64,000 bases of DNA from Fredinandcohnia quinoae (GTDB lineage: Bacteria; Bacillota; Bacilli; Bacillales; Bacillaceae_L): assembly GCF_022427965.1 (NCBI RefSeq), contig NZ_JAKTTI010000016.1:1-64000 (forward strand). Direction: 5' to 3'. Both the position numbers and the translations under genes were made by a program. Of this stretch, positions 26,711-37,106 are shown one piece after another. Numbering within the stretch: position 1 is the stretch's first letter; each line of letters begins with the position of its first letter. The notes beneath the pieces were generated by a model. That model did no database searches and had not been told where the DNA came from. It saw nothing but the letters and a program-made list of their open reading frames with translations.

Positions 26711-29551
26711 ATGGAAATTAATCACAACAATAAAAAAGTATGGGAAACGTTTTATGGTCCAAACATGGGCTATATGCTAGATGCGTATGATAAGTTTAAA
26801 GAGGACCCGAACTCAGTCGATGCGTCGATCCAAGCGTTATTTGAAGAAATAGGTCCACCACCTGTACAAGAACAGGTTAAGCAAGAGGTTGTCAATCAGA
26901 ATCAAGCAACCAATATTAAACAGATTCTGTCAGCAATGAATTTGATAAAAAAGATTCGTACATTCGGACATTTGGTTGCAAATATTTATCCTTTTCAAAA
27001 TAATGCAAGCGCAGACAGAAGCTTTTTAGAGCTTGAGTCGTATAATCTGACGAAGGAAGATCTCTTACAAATTCCTGCACATTTAATTTGGGAGGATGCG
27101 CCGCCAACAATTGAAAATGGCTGGGAAGCCTATGAGCATTTAAAAGCAGCGTATACACAATCAATTGCATATGAATTTGGGCATATACAAATTGAGGAAG
27201 AACGTAAATGGTTAGATCAGCAGATTGAAGTAAAGGGAATTCATTCAACCTTGTCAAATCGACAACGGACTGATTTATTAGATCGTTTGATTCAAGTGGA
27301 TACATTCGAGAAATTTTTGCACAAAACCTTTGTTGGCCAAAAGCGCTTCTCAATTGAAGGAATCGATATGTTAGTTCCAATGCTTGATAAGGTCATTGAA
27401 GAAGGCTGTGAAGATGGAACTGATAACATTATGATTGGGATGGCACATCGTGGCCGTCTAAATGTATTAGCACATGTTCTTGGAAAGCCATATGAATTGA
27501 TTTTCTCTGAATTCCACCATTCACCAAATAAAGATTTAATTCCATCTGAGGGCTCACGGGGTATTAATTTTGGGTGGTCAGGCGACGTAAAATATCACCT
27601 TGGTGCAGATCGAAAAATTATCGGTGAGAAAAAGCATACGGTTCATGTTAATCTTGCAAACAATCCAAGTCATCTGGAATTTGTTAATCCAGTTGTGCAA
27701 GGGATTACACGGGCAGCCCAAGAGGATAGCTCTGAAGCTGGATTTCCGAAGCAAAATAAACAAACATCAATTAGTGTTCTAATCCATGGTGACGCAGCTT
27801 TTCCTGGTGAAGGTGTTGTTGCGGAAACATTGAATCTTAGTAAATTAAAAGGATATGAAACAGGCGGAACGATTCATATTATCGGAAATAATTTGATTGG
27901 ATTTACAACAAATAATACCGATTCTCGTTCTACAAAATATGCGAGTGATGTTGCGAAGGGTTATGAAATTCCAATCATTCATGTGAATGCAGATGATCCA
28001 GAGAGTTGTCTTGCTGTAATAATTCTAGCCTACCAATATCGTCGAAAGTTTAAAAAGGATATTTTAATTGATTTAGTTGGGTATAGACGATTTGGTCATA
28101 ATGAGATGGACGATCCGCAGGTTACTCAGCCTTATCAATATCAAAAAATTAATCAACATCCAGTCATTGCAGAAAAATATGCAGATGATTTGATAAAAAT
28201 AAAAGTGATTTTAGAAGAAGAAGTAAATGAAAAGATCGAAGGGCATATGAATAGCCTCCAAGCTATCTTTGATAAGTTAGTGAAAGAGGATGAGCAACAT
28301 CATAAAAAGCCTTTAAAGCCAACTTCAGATCAGATTCCAGAGGTTAATACAGCGGTTCCTTTTGAAAAATTGGAAGCGATGAACAAAAATCTTTTGAATT
28401 GGCCAGATACGTTTACCGTTTATCCGAAGTTAGAACGTATTTTAAAAAGAAGAGAAACAGCGTTAATTGGGGAAAAGAAAATTGAATGGGCACTAGCGGA
28501 ATCACTTGCTTTTGCAACGATATTAGCTGAAGGAAAACCTATTCGACTAACTGGTCAAGATAGTGAACGTGGAACATTTGCTCATCGCCATCTTGTTTTA
28601 CACGACTATAAAACAGCTGAAAGATTTGTTCCGTTGCACAATCTACCAGAGGCAAAAGCTTCATTTTCAATCTATAATAGTCCGTTATCAGAAGCTGCTG
28701 TACTAGGATTCGAATATGGCTATAGTGTGCAAGCGCCAAATGCACTTGTGATGTGGGAAGCTCAGTTTGGTGATTTTGTAAACGTTGCCCAAACGATTAT
28801 TGATCAATTTATCTCAGCAGGACGTGCAAAATGGGGCCAAAAATCAAGCCTAGTTATGTTACTTCCACATGGGTATGAAGGTCAAGGGCCAGAGCATTCA
28901 AGTGGACGAGTTGAGAGATTCCTGCAATCCTCTGCTGAAAATAACTGGATTGTCGCAAATGTAACAACGGCTGCTCAGTACTTCCACCTGTTAAGAAGGC
29001 AAGCGCTAATTTCTGATACAGATGAAAGCAGACCGCTTATCATTATGACGCCAAAGAGCTTACTACGTCATCCACAGTCAGCTTCATCAAGCTCTGAGTT
29101 AAGTAATGGCAGATTCCAACCACTACTTGAACAAGAGGGAACTGGGGAGCACGTTGATAAAGTTAAGCGATTGGTTCTATGTACAGGAAAGGTTGCGGTC
29201 GACTTAGCAGCTGGATTAGAGGAAGCTGCAAAAGAAGATGTTGAATCATTGCATATTGCTCGTGTTGAACAGCTTTATCCATTCCCTAAAGAGGAAACTC
29301 TCAAACTTATAGAACGTTTCCCTCATTTAGAGGAAGTTGTATGGGTGCAAGAGGAACCGAAGAATATGGGTGCATGGTCTGTTGTTATGGAGGACCTAGC
29401 TGAATTTGTCCCTGAAAATATAAAAGTGGCTTATATTGGCCGTCCAAAACGTTCAAGCCCAGCAACGGGAGAACCACATATTCACAAACAAGAGCAAGCA
29501 TGGATTGTACAAGATGCATTACAGGTAGGTAAAGGAGGAGACAACCAGTGA
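26711..29551 (+). CDS. odhA: 2-oxoglutarate dehydrogenase E1 component
   Basis: The thiamine-diphosphate-dependent decarboxylase (E1) of the 2-oxoglutarate dehydrogenase complex in the TCA cycle, in the cytoplasm. It is 946 aa, close to the 944 aa of B. subtilis OdhA, and opens with the family's [39 protein letters not shown] and [19 protein letters not shown] (cofactor region) are clear, as is [12 protein letters not shown]. The frame runs back to 26663, but the ATG at 26711 has GGGGG 10 nt upstream and matches the known N-terminus. It is joined to odhB by a GTGA overlap. Confidence 0.96.
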   Translation: MEINHNNKKVWETFYGPNMGYMLDAYDKFKEDPNSVDASIQALFEEIGPPPVQEQVKQEVVNQNQATNIKQILSAMNLIKKIRTFGHLVANIYPFQNNASADRSFLELESYNLTKEDLLQIPAHLIWEDAPPTIENGWEAYEHLKAAYTQSIAYEFGHIQIEEERKWLDQQIEVKGIHSTLSNRQRTDLLDRLIQVDTFEKFLHKTFVGQKRFSIEGIDMLVPMLDKVIEEGCEDGTDNIMIGMAHRGRLNVLAHVLGKPYELIFSEFHHSPNKDLIPSEGSRGINFGWSGDVKYHLGADRKIIGEKKHTVHVNLANNPSHLEFVNPVVQGITRAAQEDSSEAGFPKQNKQTSISVLIHGDAAFPGEGVVAETLNLSKLKGYETGGTIHIIGNNLIGFTTNNTDSRSTKYASDVAKGYEIPIIHVNADDPESCLAVIILAYQYRRKFKKDILIDLVGYRRFGHNEMDDPQVTQPYQYQKINQHPVIAEKYADDLIKIKVILEEEVNEKIEGHMNSLQAIFDKLVKEDEQHHKKPLKPTSDQIPEVNTAVPFEKLEAMNKNLLNWPDTFTVYPKLERILKRRETALIGEKKIEWALAESLAFATILAEGKPIRLTGQDSERGTFAHRHLVLHDYKTAERFVPLHNLPEAKASFSIYNSPLSEAAVLGFEYGYSVQAPNALVMWEAQFGDFVNVAQTIIDQFISAGRAKWGQKSSLVMLLPHGYEGQGPEHSSGRVERFLQSSAENNWIVANVTTAAQYFHLLRRQALISDTDESRPLIIMTPKSLLRHPQSASSSSELSNGRFQPLLEQEGTGEHVDKVKRLVLCTGKVAVDLAAGLEEAAKEDVESLHIARVEQLYPFPKEETLKLIERFPHLEEVVWVQEEPKNMGAWSVVMEDLAEFVPENIKVAYIGRPKRSSPATGEPHIHKQEQAWIVQDALQVGKGGDNQ

Positions 29552-30819
29552 TTGAAATTAAAGTACCTGAATTAGCAGAGTCAATTTCTGAAGGCACAAT
29601 TGCCGAATGGTTAAAAAAAGAAGGCGAATTTGTTCACAAAGGTGAATCGATTGCAGAGCTTGAAACAGATAAAGTAAATGTAGAGATAAACAGTGAACAT
29701 AGTGGAACGATTAAGCAATTCCTTTTCCAACCTGGTGATACGGTAGAGGTTGGTCAAGTGATTGCAGTACTTGATGAAAACGGGGCAGAGGGAAGTGCAC
29801 CAGTTGAAACAGCTCAAGCTCCACAGCAAGAGCAACCTCAGGTACAAGCTGCACCACAAGTAACAGAAGCACCAAAAGTTGCTGGAGCAGTGCAAACTAG
29901 CTCACAAGAAAAACAAAATAATGCAATTGCTTCTCCAGCTGCCCGTAAAAAGGCACGTGAATTAGGAATCGATTTGAACGAAGTTCCATATAAGGATCCA
30001 CTAGGTCGTGTTAGAGTAGAAGGTGTTGAAGCTTATAAGCAATCATTAACTCAAGCTACAGCGCAACCAGCTAAGACTACCCAACCAGCTCAACCGGTAG
30101 TAGATGAAAAAGAAGCATACACAGAGCGAATTAAAATGTCACGCCGTCGTCAAACGATTGCAAAACGTCTAGTTGAAGCACAACACACTGCTGCGATGTT
30201 AACAACGTTTAATGAAGTCGATATGTCTGCGGTTATGGAAGTTCGTAATCGCCGTAAGGATGCATTTTATAAAAAGCATGGTGTGAAGCTTGGTTTCATG
30301 TCATTCTTTACGAAAGCTGTAATTGGCGCATTGAAGGCATTCCCATATGTAAATGCGGAAATCCAAGGCAATGAAATTCTGCTTAAAAAGTACTATGATA
30401 TCGGTATTGCCGTATCTGCTGAAGATGGATTAGTTGTACCGGTAGTTCGCCATGCTGATCGTCTAAGCTTTGCAGGAATTGAAAGTGAAATTGGTCGTCT
30501 AGCTGAAAAAGCAAGATCAAATTCACTTGGATTAAGCGATCTTCAAGGTGGAACATTCACAATCACAAATGGTGGAACATTCGGTTCTCTTTACTCAACA
30601 CCGATTTTAAACACTCCACAGGTTGGTATTCTTGGAATGCATAAAATCCAAAGACGCCCAGTTGTTATTGATAATAACGACACTGTAGAAGTACGACCAA
30701 TGATGTATGTGGCTCTTTCCTATGACCACAGAATTATCGACGGAAAAGACGCTGTACAATTCTTAGTAAAAGTAAAAGAATTACTAGAAGACCCAGAAGA
30801 TTTATTATTAGAAGGATGA
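29548..30819 (+). CDS. odhB: dihydrolipoyllysine succinyltransferase (E2 of 2-oxoglutarate dehydrogenase)
   Basis: A 423-aa E2 core protein. Residues 1-76 form the lipoyl domain with the modified lysine in [12 protein letters not shown] Gln/Ala/Pro-rich linker (about 88-120) follows, then the peripheral-subunit-binding domain ([15 protein letters not shown]...GRVRVEG) and the catalytic domain ending in [14 protein letters not shown] with the HxxxDG active site. It transfers succinyl groups to CoA. The GTG start overlaps the odhA stop by 4 bp behind GGAGGAG. A strong terminator follows. E3 (lipoamide dehydrogenase) is not in the window. Confidence 0.96.
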   Translation: MIEIKVPELAESISEGTIAEWLKKEGEFVHKGESIAELETDKVNVEINSEHSGTIKQFLFQPGDTVEVGQVIAVLDENGAEGSAPVETAQAPQQEQPQVQAAPQVTEAPKVAGAVQTSSQEKQNNAIASPAARKKARELGIDLNEVPYKDPLGRVRVEGVEAYKQSLTQATAQPAKTTQPAQPVVDEKEAYTERIKMSRRRQTIAKRLVEAQHTAAMLTTFNEVDMSAVMEVRNRRKDAFYKKHGVKLGFMSFFTKAVIGALKAFPYVNAEIQGNEILLKKYYDIGIAVSAEDGLVVPVVRHADRLSFAGIESEIGRLAEKARSNSLGLSDLQGGTFTITNGGTFGSLYSTPILNTPQVGILGMHKIQRRPVVIDNNDTVEVRPMMYVALSYDHRIIDGKDAVQFLVKVKELLEDPEDLLLEG

Positions 30820-30825
30820 TTTTTT

Positions 30826-30868
30826 AAGGTGCATGACACACTTTCCTGTGTCGTGCACCTTTTTTCTT
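30826..30868 (+). terminator. terminator of odhAB
   Basis: A 15-bp stem, AAGGTGCATGACACA (30826-30840) with TGTGTCGTGCACCTT (30847-30861) and one G-U pair, followed by a T-run. Confidence 0.9.
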
Positions 30869-30920
30869 GACGATTTAAAATAGCATTGATAAGATTATTT
30901 GGTTATATTGAAATAGTTTT

Positions 30921-31086
30921 CTACTTGTATATGTTTGAGAATATGGCTCAAACGTCTCTACCAAGCTGCCGTAACATAGCTTGACTACAAGGGAGTTATG
31001 TTTTTTGGATATATTAATATGTTTCCTTATGCATCTCTCTTTTGTACAAGCTTTGGTAGGTCATGCTATCAAAGCTTTTTTATTTG
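30921..31086 (+). promoter_or_regulatory. guanine (purine) riboswitch with transcription terminator
   Basis: Aptamer at 30921-30991: P1 CTTGTA/TACAAG, the conserved GAATATGG and GTCTCTACCAAG core, CCGTAA loop and CTTGACTAC 3' side. The specificity base in GACTAC is C, which predicts guanine/hypoxanthine rather than adenine. The expression platform is AAGCTTTGGTAG (31048-31059) paired with CTATCAAAGCTT plus a T-run. An antiterminator can form between 30978-30990 and 31042-31052 (AGCTTG..TACAA with TTGTACAAGCT), which shares bases with P1 and with the terminator's left arm. Purine binding should therefore switch pbuG off. Confidence 0.93.
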
Positions 31087-31124
31087 TTTAATAAAAACTA
31101 CACCAAGATGGGAAGAATAGGAGC

Positions 31125-32420
31125 ATGAAAAATTATTTTGAGTTTAGTGAAAGAAAAACATCATATAAACAAGAATTTATTGGTGGACTAACGACATTTT
31201 TATCAATGGCGTATATCCTTGTTGTTAATCCACTTGTATTAAGTGAATCCGGGATGGACAAGGGCGCTGTATTTACTGCAACCGCGATTACGGCAATTAT
31301 TGGTTCATTGTTAATTGGGATCCTTGCGAACTATCCAATTGGGATTGCACCAAGTATTGGGTTGAACTCATTCTTCACGTATTCAGTTGTTCTTGGGATG
31401 GGGATACGTTGGGAGGTTGCATTAACTGGAGTCTTCATCTCAGGTATTTTATTCGTTTTATTAAGTGTGTTAAAAGTCCGTGAAAAAATTATTAATGTCA
31501 TTCCTAAGGATTTGAAATATGCGATTGCAGGGGGAATTGGATTTTTCGTCGCATTTATCGGATTAAAAAATGCAAAAATAATCGTAGGTAGTGATGCAAC
31601 ATTTGTAGCACTCGGAGATTTTACGTCTGGCCCAACTGCACTTGCATTATTTGGATTTATTATTACTTCAGTGATGTTAGTACGAGGAATTCGTGGCGGA
31701 ATTTTTTATGGAATGGTGATATCATCAATCGTTGGAATGATTGTAGGAATTATTGATAAACCAACAAGCATCATCGGTAGTATTCCAAGTCTAGAGCCCA
31801 CATTTGGAGTTGTTTTTTCAGAGCTTCCAAATGTATTTACACCCGATTTAATTGTTGTTATTTTTACATTCCTTTTTGTTGGATTCTTCGATACAGCTGG
31901 AACATTGATTGCGGTAGCAAGTCAGGCGGGGATATTGAAGGATAATAAAATTCCGAATGCTGGACCAGCACTCTTAGCTGATTCATCTTCATCGGTAATT
32001 GGTTCAATCCTTGGGACTTCAACAACTGCATCCTTTATCGAGTCAACTGCGGGTATTGCAGCAGGAGCCCGAACAGGCTTTGCATCCATTGTCATTTCAG
32101 GATTTTTCCTATTGTCACTGTTATTTTCACCATTGTTGTCAGTTGTTACTTCTGAAATAACATCTCCAGCGCTCATTATTGTAGGTGCAATGATGGTTGC
32201 TGAAGTGCGGCATATTGATTGGACGAAGCTTGATATTGCAATCCCAGCATTCACAACGATCATTATGATGCCACTCACATTCAGTGTTGCAACTGGTATT
32301 GCTTTGGGCTTCATCATGTATCCAGTTACAATGATTGCCTTGAAAAAACACCGAGAAGTACATCCGATCATGTATATTCTCTTTGTCACGTTTATAACAT
32401 ATTTTATTTATATTTCTTAA
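31125..32420 (+). CDS. pbuG: hypoxanthine/guanine permease
   Basis: A 431-aa NCS2/AzgA-family purine permease with about 12-14 membrane segments. It opens with TSYKQEFIGGLTTFLSMAYILVVNPLVL, in short motifs GGLTTFLSMAYI and VNPLVL, as B. subtilis PbuG does. NSFFTYSVVLGMG and GFFDTAGTLIAVA fit the substrate region of the family. A guanine riboswitch directly upstream supports guanine/hypoxanthine as substrate. AGGAG lies only 1 nt before the ATG, so translation probably uses the GGGAAG a little further upstream. It is a single gene with a bidirectional terminator after it. Confidence 0.93.
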   Translation: MKNYFEFSERKTSYKQEFIGGLTTFLSMAYILVVNPLVLSESGMDKGAVFTATAITAIIGSLLIGILANYPIGIAPSIGLNSFFTYSVVLGMGIRWEVALTGVFISGILFVLLSVLKVREKIINVIPKDLKYAIAGGIGFFVAFIGLKNAKIIVGSDATFVALGDFTSGPTALALFGFIITSVMLVRGIRGGIFYGMVISSIVGMIVGIIDKPTSIIGSIPSLEPTFGVVFSELPNVFTPDLIVVIFTFLFVGFFDTAGTLIAVASQAGILKDNKIPNAGPALLADSSSSVIGSILGTSTTASFIESTAGIAAGARTGFASIVISGFFLLSLLFSPLLSVVTSEITSPALIIVGAMMVAEVRHIDWTKLDIAIPAFTTIIMMPLTFSVATGIALGFIMYPVTMIALKKHREVHPIMYILFVTFITYFIYIS

Positions 32421-32429
32421 AAAGAGTAT

Positions 32430-32460
32430 GGCCCCATTCTTTGATTGAATGGGGCTGTTA
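32430..32460. terminator. bidirectional terminator between pbuG and the TPP enzyme gene
   Basis: GCCCCATTC (32433-32441) pairs with GAATGGGGC (32449-32457), between convergent genes. Confidence 0.8.
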
Positions 32461-34080
32461 TTATTTCGTTTCAGGATGGACAATTGGTGCAGTTTCAATC
32501 GATACAAGGGTTGGCGATTCTTTTGATAGTGCCTCTGCGAGTGTTGGCTCTAGTTCAGATATATTCTTTATATTGTATCCCTTCCACGTACATGCCTCGG
32601 CAATTTTAACAAAGTCAGGGTTAGTTAAATCAACACCGTTTTGGATATTGCCACTCACAATCATTTTATCCCTTTCCATTTGTAGTGCATGATTATTTAA
32701 GATGATGACAGTAATGTTTAACTGATATCGGATTGCTGTTAGAAGATCCGCTAATGTCATTTGAATGCCACCGTCACCAACAATCGCGATCACTTGTTTT
32801 TCAGGATTACAAAGCTTTGCTGCAAGGGCAGCGGGAAGGCCGAATCCCATCGTCCGCCATTCACCAGAGAATAAAATGGTCTGACCTTGCGAACGGAAAT
32901 TCCGATTAAACCAAACGGTAACATCCCCAGTATCTAATCCGATAATCGCATCTGTCTCGACCTGATTTTCAATCGCTCTCATAATTCGAGAGGGGTGTAA
33001 AGGTTCATTTGGTTGTAATCCTTCTTGTTCATTTTGGAGATCCCACTTTTGTTTTACTTCTTTAAATTGTGCGATCCACTCTTGGTTAGGCTCATGCTTT
33101 CCGAGACTCTCCGTCAAAAGCGGTGTAACTGCATCAGCCATGCCACATATCCCTAGTTCGACTTGGATGCCCTTTCCGATATTTTCCTTTGTAATATCGA
33201 TTTGAATGATTCGTGCTTGTTGGGGAACATATCCTTCAGGCCACCATAAATTTCCGATAAGTAAGACAACATCAGCTTGCTGGAATAATTGCTTTGCGTG
33301 GGGATTTCCACCTTGCCCAATCCCACCTAAAAGATTGTCAGAGGAATTTCGGAAATAGCCTTTTGCACCTAAGCTGACAAGGATTCCTGCACCCCAAATT
33401 TTTGCTAACGCCTCTACTTCATTAACTGCATTTTTTGCACCAAGCCCAGCTAAAATCATCGGCCTTTTTGCGGACTTCATGATGGACAATACTTGTTCAA
33501 TATCGTGCTCGTTGAAGGCTGTTGCGTTTCCTTGAATGATTGTTGCTTTACTTTGAAGCTTTCCTGTCGACGGTAATTCAAATAGATCCTTAGGAATGGA
33601 TAGATGAGTAACGGAACCTTTTTCGAGTGATGTATGCATTGCTTTTACCAAAACATCAATAATAGCATCTGGGTTCGTTAGTAAGGTCGTATATTCTGCC
33701 ATAGGTTTGATTAATTCCTGTTGGTCAATGTATTGTTTATAGTCTGTTCCAATTTTATTTGTAGGTGCTTGTCCGGTAATGGCTAATACAGGTGCCTTAT
33801 CCAAATAGGCATCACCAAGCCCATTCATGAGGTTTCCCAAACCAGGTCCCATGGTTACTAGGCAAACTCCAAGCTTCCCTGTTAATTTCGCTTCAGCAGA
33901 AGCCATCATAGCAGCAACCGATTCATGCTTAACGGCAATGAATTGAATGGCATTTTGTTTTGCAAGTTCATCCATCAATCCGATAATCGCATCACCAACA
34001 ACTCCATAAATCCTTTTTACTCCCCACAATTCAAGCTGCTTCAGTAAAAGACGAGCCACTGTTTCGTTAAATTGAGTCAT
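32461..34080 (-). CDS. thiamine-diphosphate enzyme, pyruvate oxidase-like
   Basis: A 539-aa TPP-dependent enzyme of the pyruvate oxidase/acetolactate synthase family, near B. subtilis YdaP. Domains in order: N-terminal Pyr domain with the catalytic glutamate in VKHESVAAMMASAEAKLTG; central FAD-type domain (AGLGAKNAVNEVEALAK); C-terminal PP domain with GDGGIQMTLADLLTAIRYQLNITVIILNN, here quoted as GDGGIQM and ILNN. It would decarboxylate pyruvate oxidatively or to a quinone. No C-terminal membrane-binding tail like that of E. coli PoxB is clear. It is monocistronic. Confidence 0.85.
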   Translation of the reverse strand: MTQFNETVARLLLKQLELWGVKRIYGVVGDAIIGLMDELAKQNAIQFIAVKHESVAAMMASAEAKLTGKLGVCLVTMGPGLGNLMNGLGDAYLDKAPVLAITGQAPTNKIGTDYKQYIDQQELIKPMAEYTTLLTNPDAIIDVLVKAMHTSLEKGSVTHLSIPKDLFELPSTGKLQSKATIIQGNATAFNEHDIEQVLSIMKSAKRPMILAGLGAKNAVNEVEALAKIWGAGILVSLGAKGYFRNSSDNLLGGIGQGGNPHAKQLFQQADVVLLIGNLWWPEGYVPQQARIIQIDITKENIGKGIQVELGICGMADAVTPLLTESLGKHEPNQEWIAQFKEVKQKWDLQNEQEGLQPNEPLHPSRIMRAIENQVETDAIIGLDTGDVTVWFNRNFRSQGQTILFSGEWRTMGFGLPAALAAKLCNPEKQVIAIVGDGGIQMTLADLLTAIRYQLNITVIILNNHALQMERDKMIVSGNIQNGVDLTNPDFVKIAEACTWKGYNIKNISELEPTLAEALSKESPTLVSIETAPIVHPETK

Positions 34081-34457
34081 TTTGTTTGCCCCCTTTTTGA
34101 TTATGATTCCAAATACTGGGGTTGGTTATTCTGGAGGCAACTATTTTCGCTTGGAACAGTATTGGTTTCTTTATTGGTAAAAAGTAAGAAGGAAACTAAT
34201 TGCTGTCAGTTCCGATGAAGTGATTCTAGCGCTAGCATTACCGCAAACGATGGAAATCCCTTAACAGGGGCATGCCAACCGCTCTAGCATTGCCGCGAAC
34301 CTAAAACTTCCACTTGCGTGAGCACGCAACATTATATGGGGAGGAATAGAGAATTAGTGTATCTAATGAATAAATCATATTCATACCCATTATTAAAAAA
34401 TTTTCATCTATTACTAAAACCATTCATGTTATACTTGCCTTAAAAAGGGGTGTTCAC
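34081..34457. other. intergenic region between divergent pox-like and thioesterase genes
   Basis: 377 bp without an ORF. Two similar words, GCTAGCATTACCGCAAAC (34231) and TCTAGCATTGCCGCGAAC (34283), lie 52 bp apart and are GC-richer than the surroundings. Promoters of both genes must lie here, but I cannot place them firmly. Confidence 0.4.
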
Positions 34458-34940
34458 ATGGAGGAGAAAGTAATGAAAGCGATTCAAGATGATTATCCTG
34501 CTGATTTTGCTTGGTGCTACGGTTGTGGCCGATTAAATGAGGATGGCCACCATTTCAGAACAGGCTGGCAAGGAGAGAATACAATCACCATTTACACACC
34601 GGAAAAGGAACACATGGCCTTACCTGGATTTGTATATGGTGGAGTGATTGCATCTCTAATTGACTGTCATGGGACAGGATCAGCAGCACTTGCCCTACAT
34701 CGTAAAAATGGTCATGAGGTATGCGATGGTACTGAGCCACCACGTTTTGTAACCGCTTCACTTAAGGTTGACTTTGTGAAACCCACACCACATGGAGTGC
34801 CATTAAAAGCAGTAGGTACCATTCATGAAGTTCATCCGAAAAAGTGGAGAGTTGATACAGAAGTGTATGCAAATGATGAACTTTGCGCTCGAGGTGAAGT
34901 TGTTGCGGTCGTCATGCCAAGTACATTTTTGAAAAAATAA
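34458..34940 (+). CDS. PaaI-type hotdog thioesterase
   Basis: A 160-aa single-domain hotdog-fold protein. Clear segments: CYGCGRLNEDGHHFR near the start, LPGFVYGGVIASLIDCHGTGSAALA (the GG-x4-D helix typical of PaaI/YbgC acyl-CoA thioesterases), and FVTASLKVDFVKPTPHGVPL. It would hydrolyse acyl-CoA thioesters; the substrate is not known. It is monocistronic and ends in a strong terminator. The promoter is in the 377-bp region upstream. Confidence 0.82.
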   Translation: MEEKVMKAIQDDYPADFAWCYGCGRLNEDGHHFRTGWQGENTITIYTPEKEHMALPGFVYGGVIASLIDCHGTGSAALALHRKNGHEVCDGTEPPRFVTASLKVDFVKPTPHGVPLKAVGTIHEVHPKKWRVDTEVYANDELCARGEVVAVVMPSTFLKK

Positions 34941-34950
34941 CTACTATGAT

Positions 34951-34987
34951 GTCCGGTCTTTACAAAAAGGCCGGACAAATTTTTTTG
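34951..34987 (+). terminator. terminator of the thioesterase gene
   Basis: GTCCGGTCTTT pairs with AAAGGCCGGAC (one G-U), followed by a run of T. Confidence 0.88.
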
Positions 34988-35065
34988 TAGAATTTTGTAA
35001 CGAAATAAAAAAATCCTCGTCTATTTGAAAGATAGGAATATTTACATAGTCAATAGGAGGACATC

Positions 35066-35638
35066 ATGAAAAAGATTAGTATTTTAGTTGTGACAATGTT
35101 TTGTTTATTATTAGTAGTTGCTTGTTCAAATGAAGCAGACAAGAAGAAGGAAGAAACACCAGAACCAGCACCAAAAGTATCGTTAGAAAAGATGGCTACA
35201 GAGATTAAAGAACAAATAGCAGAAGACCTGAAAGCAGGTGGAGTTACAGAGCCGTTGGTAGATGGCAAATTACAAATGTATATCGAAGCAAACTTAAAGG
35301 ATAGCACAGAAAGTGATCCGGGAGTGCCGATCTACTTAGAAAGAATGCAGATTAATCAAGAAGATCTAGCAAATGGCGTTGTTGTTGGTGCGATGATGAA
35401 TGTGAACTCCGATGAAATCATTGTGTTAGAAGCAGCTGACGAGGAAAAAGTAGATGCTTTGAAGGAAGCGTTAGAGCGTGAAAAGGCAGCCCAAAATCAA
35501 ACATGGGAACAGTATTTACCTGATCAGTATGAGAAGGTGAAGAAGAATATCATTAAAACAAATGGTACGTTTTTGATCTATATCACATACGACAATCCTG
35601 AAAGTATTGAAAAAATCTTTGATAATCAATTTAAGTAA
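35066..35638 (+). CDS. DUF4358-type lipoprotein
   Basis: A 190-aa lipoprotein with lipobox LLVVAC (Cys20), a Lys/Glu/Pro-rich linker (about 22-38) and a C-terminal domain with MNVNSDEIIVLEAADEEKVDALKEALE, the pattern I associate with DUF4358. Such proteins often stand next to MBOAT and DHHW genes in Firmicutes, as here. Function unknown; a helper in surface acylation is inferred from context. TAGGAGG precedes the ATG. Confidence 0.8.
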   Translation: MKKISILVVTMFCLLLVVACSNEADKKKEETPEPAPKVSLEKMATEIKEQIAEDLKAGGVTEPLVDGKLQMYIEANLKDSTESDPGVPIYLERMQINQEDLANGVVVGAMMNVNSDEIIVLEAADEEKVDALKEALEREKAAQNQTWEQYLPDQYEKVKKNIIKTNGTFLIYITYDNPESIEKIFDNQFK

Positions 35639-35640
35639 GA

Positions 35641-35667
35641 AAAAAGGCACTCTGTGTGCCTTTTTGT
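35641..35667 (+). terminator. hairpin between lipoprotein and MBOAT genes
   Basis: AAAAGGCAC (35642-35650) pairs with GTGCCTTTT (35656-35664), with T-run. It lies inside the apparent cluster, so it may act as a partial terminator that lowers MBOAT expression. Confidence 0.7.
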
Positions 35668-35693
35668 ACTTTATCCATGGATGTGGTCATTAG

Positions 35694-37094
35694 ATGGTTT
35701 TTAGTAGTTTACTGTTTTTATTTTTCTTTCTACCTTTTGCTCTCCTTGTCTATTATGCTAGTCCTAGAAACGGAAAGAACGTAGTTTTATTAGCTGTCAG
35801 TTTGTTTTTTTATGCATGGGGAGAGCCGATCTACATTCTGTTAATGATTTTTTCAGCATTCGTCGATTATTTCCATGGATTACTTATTCATAAATATCGT
35901 GAAACGAAACCGATAAAGGCAAAAATGGCTCTCATCTCATCATTAGTCATTAATATCGGGATATTAGCCTTTTTCAAATATGCAGATTTTCTAGTCGAAA
36001 ATATCAATCTACTTATTGGAACAGAAATTGAACCATTGCAACTACCACTCCCAATAGGGATATCCTTTTACACCTTTCAAACGATGTCATATTCAATTGA
36101 TGTCTATAGAGGACGAGTACTTCCTCAAAGAAATCCAATTGCTTTAGCACTGTATGTAAGCTTATTTCCACAGCTAATTGCAGGGCCGATTGTTAGATAC
36201 CAATCAATTGCTGATGAGCTTTCCAATCGGGAGTGGGATACATCTCAATTTGCTGATGGAGTTCGGATTTTTATAATTGGACTTGGCAAGAAGGTTCTAT
36301 TAGCAAATAACATTGGGTTACTCTGGAATACAATTCAGAGTCGAGGTTTCGATGAAGTAACCATTTTAGCTGCTTGGCTTGGAATTATTGCTTTTGCGTT
36401 TCAAATTTACTTCGATTTTAGTGGGTATTCCGATATGGCAGTAGGACTGGGGAAAATGTTTGGCTTTCATTTTCCGAGGAATTTTTATTATCCATATCTA
36501 TCAAAGAGCGCTACAGAGTTTTGGCGCAGATGGCATATTACACTCGGTTCTTGGTTCCGGGACTATGTGTATATCCCATTAGGTGGAAGTAAACGAGGGA
36601 AAATCAACATGTATCGGAATCTTCTAATTGTCTGGGGTCTTACTGGTCTATGGCATGGAGCGAGCTGGAACTTCGCATTTTGGGGACTTTATTTTGGGAT
36701 TATCATTATGATTGAAAAGGCAGGCTGGTTGAAGGTTCTTACTAAAATGAATCCAATCTTTCAGCATATGTATCTCATCTTCGTTATTTTAATAAGTTGG
36801 GTGCTATTTATTTTTGAGGACTATCAAGAAGGTTTAACCTATTTGAAGATCATGTTCGGATTCGCAAATCACCGTTTATTTGATTCGCAATTTTTATATG
36901 ATCTCTATACAAATAGTGTACTACTCATCATTCTTTTCATTGCTTCAACACCAGTTGCAGTCAATCTATCAGCAAAAAGGATAAAAAAGATAGATGCTTA
37001 TGTATTACCTATTTTCTATCTCATGATTCTTTTATTATCAACGGCATATTTAGTGGATGAATCATTCAATCCGTTTCTTTACTTTAGGTTTTAA
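35694..37094 (+). CDS. MBOAT-family O-acyltransferase (AlgI/DltB-like)
   Basis: A 466-aa membrane-bound O-acyltransferase with roughly ten to twelve membrane segments. Family motifs: PIGISFYTFQTMSYSIDVYRG (in parts, GISFYTFQ and SIDVYRG), FPQLIAGPIVRY, FWRRWHITLGSWFRDYVYIPLGG (in parts) and the catalytic-histidine segment TGLWHGASWNF. It should move acyl (often acetyl) groups across the membrane to a surface polymer, with the DHHW protein downstream as the likely final transferase. The ribosome binding site is poor. It is 27 bp after a hairpin and 12 bp before the DHHW gene. Confidence 0.9.
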   Translation: MVFSSLLFLFFFLPFALLVYYASPRNGKNVVLLAVSLFFYAWGEPIYILLMIFSAFVDYFHGLLIHKYRETKPIKAKMALISSLVINIGILAFFKYADFLVENINLLIGTEIEPLQLPLPIGISFYTFQTMSYSIDVYRGRVLPQRNPIALALYVSLFPQLIAGPIVRYQSIADELSNREWDTSQFADGVRIFIIGLGKKVLLANNIGLLWNTIQSRGFDEVTILAAWLGIIAFAFQIYFDFSGYSDMAVGLGKMFGFHFPRNFYYPYLSKSATEFWRRWHITLGSWFRDYVYIPLGGSKRGKINMYRNLLIVWGLTGLWHGASWNFAFWGLYFGIIIMIEKAGWLKVLTKMNPIFQHMYLIFVILISWVLFIFEDYQEGLTYLKIMFGFANHRLFDSQFLYDLYTNSVLLIILFIASTPVAVNLSAKRIKKIDAYVLPIFYLMILLLSTAYLVDESFNPFLYFRF

Positions 37095-37106
37095 GGGGTG
37101 TTTGAT

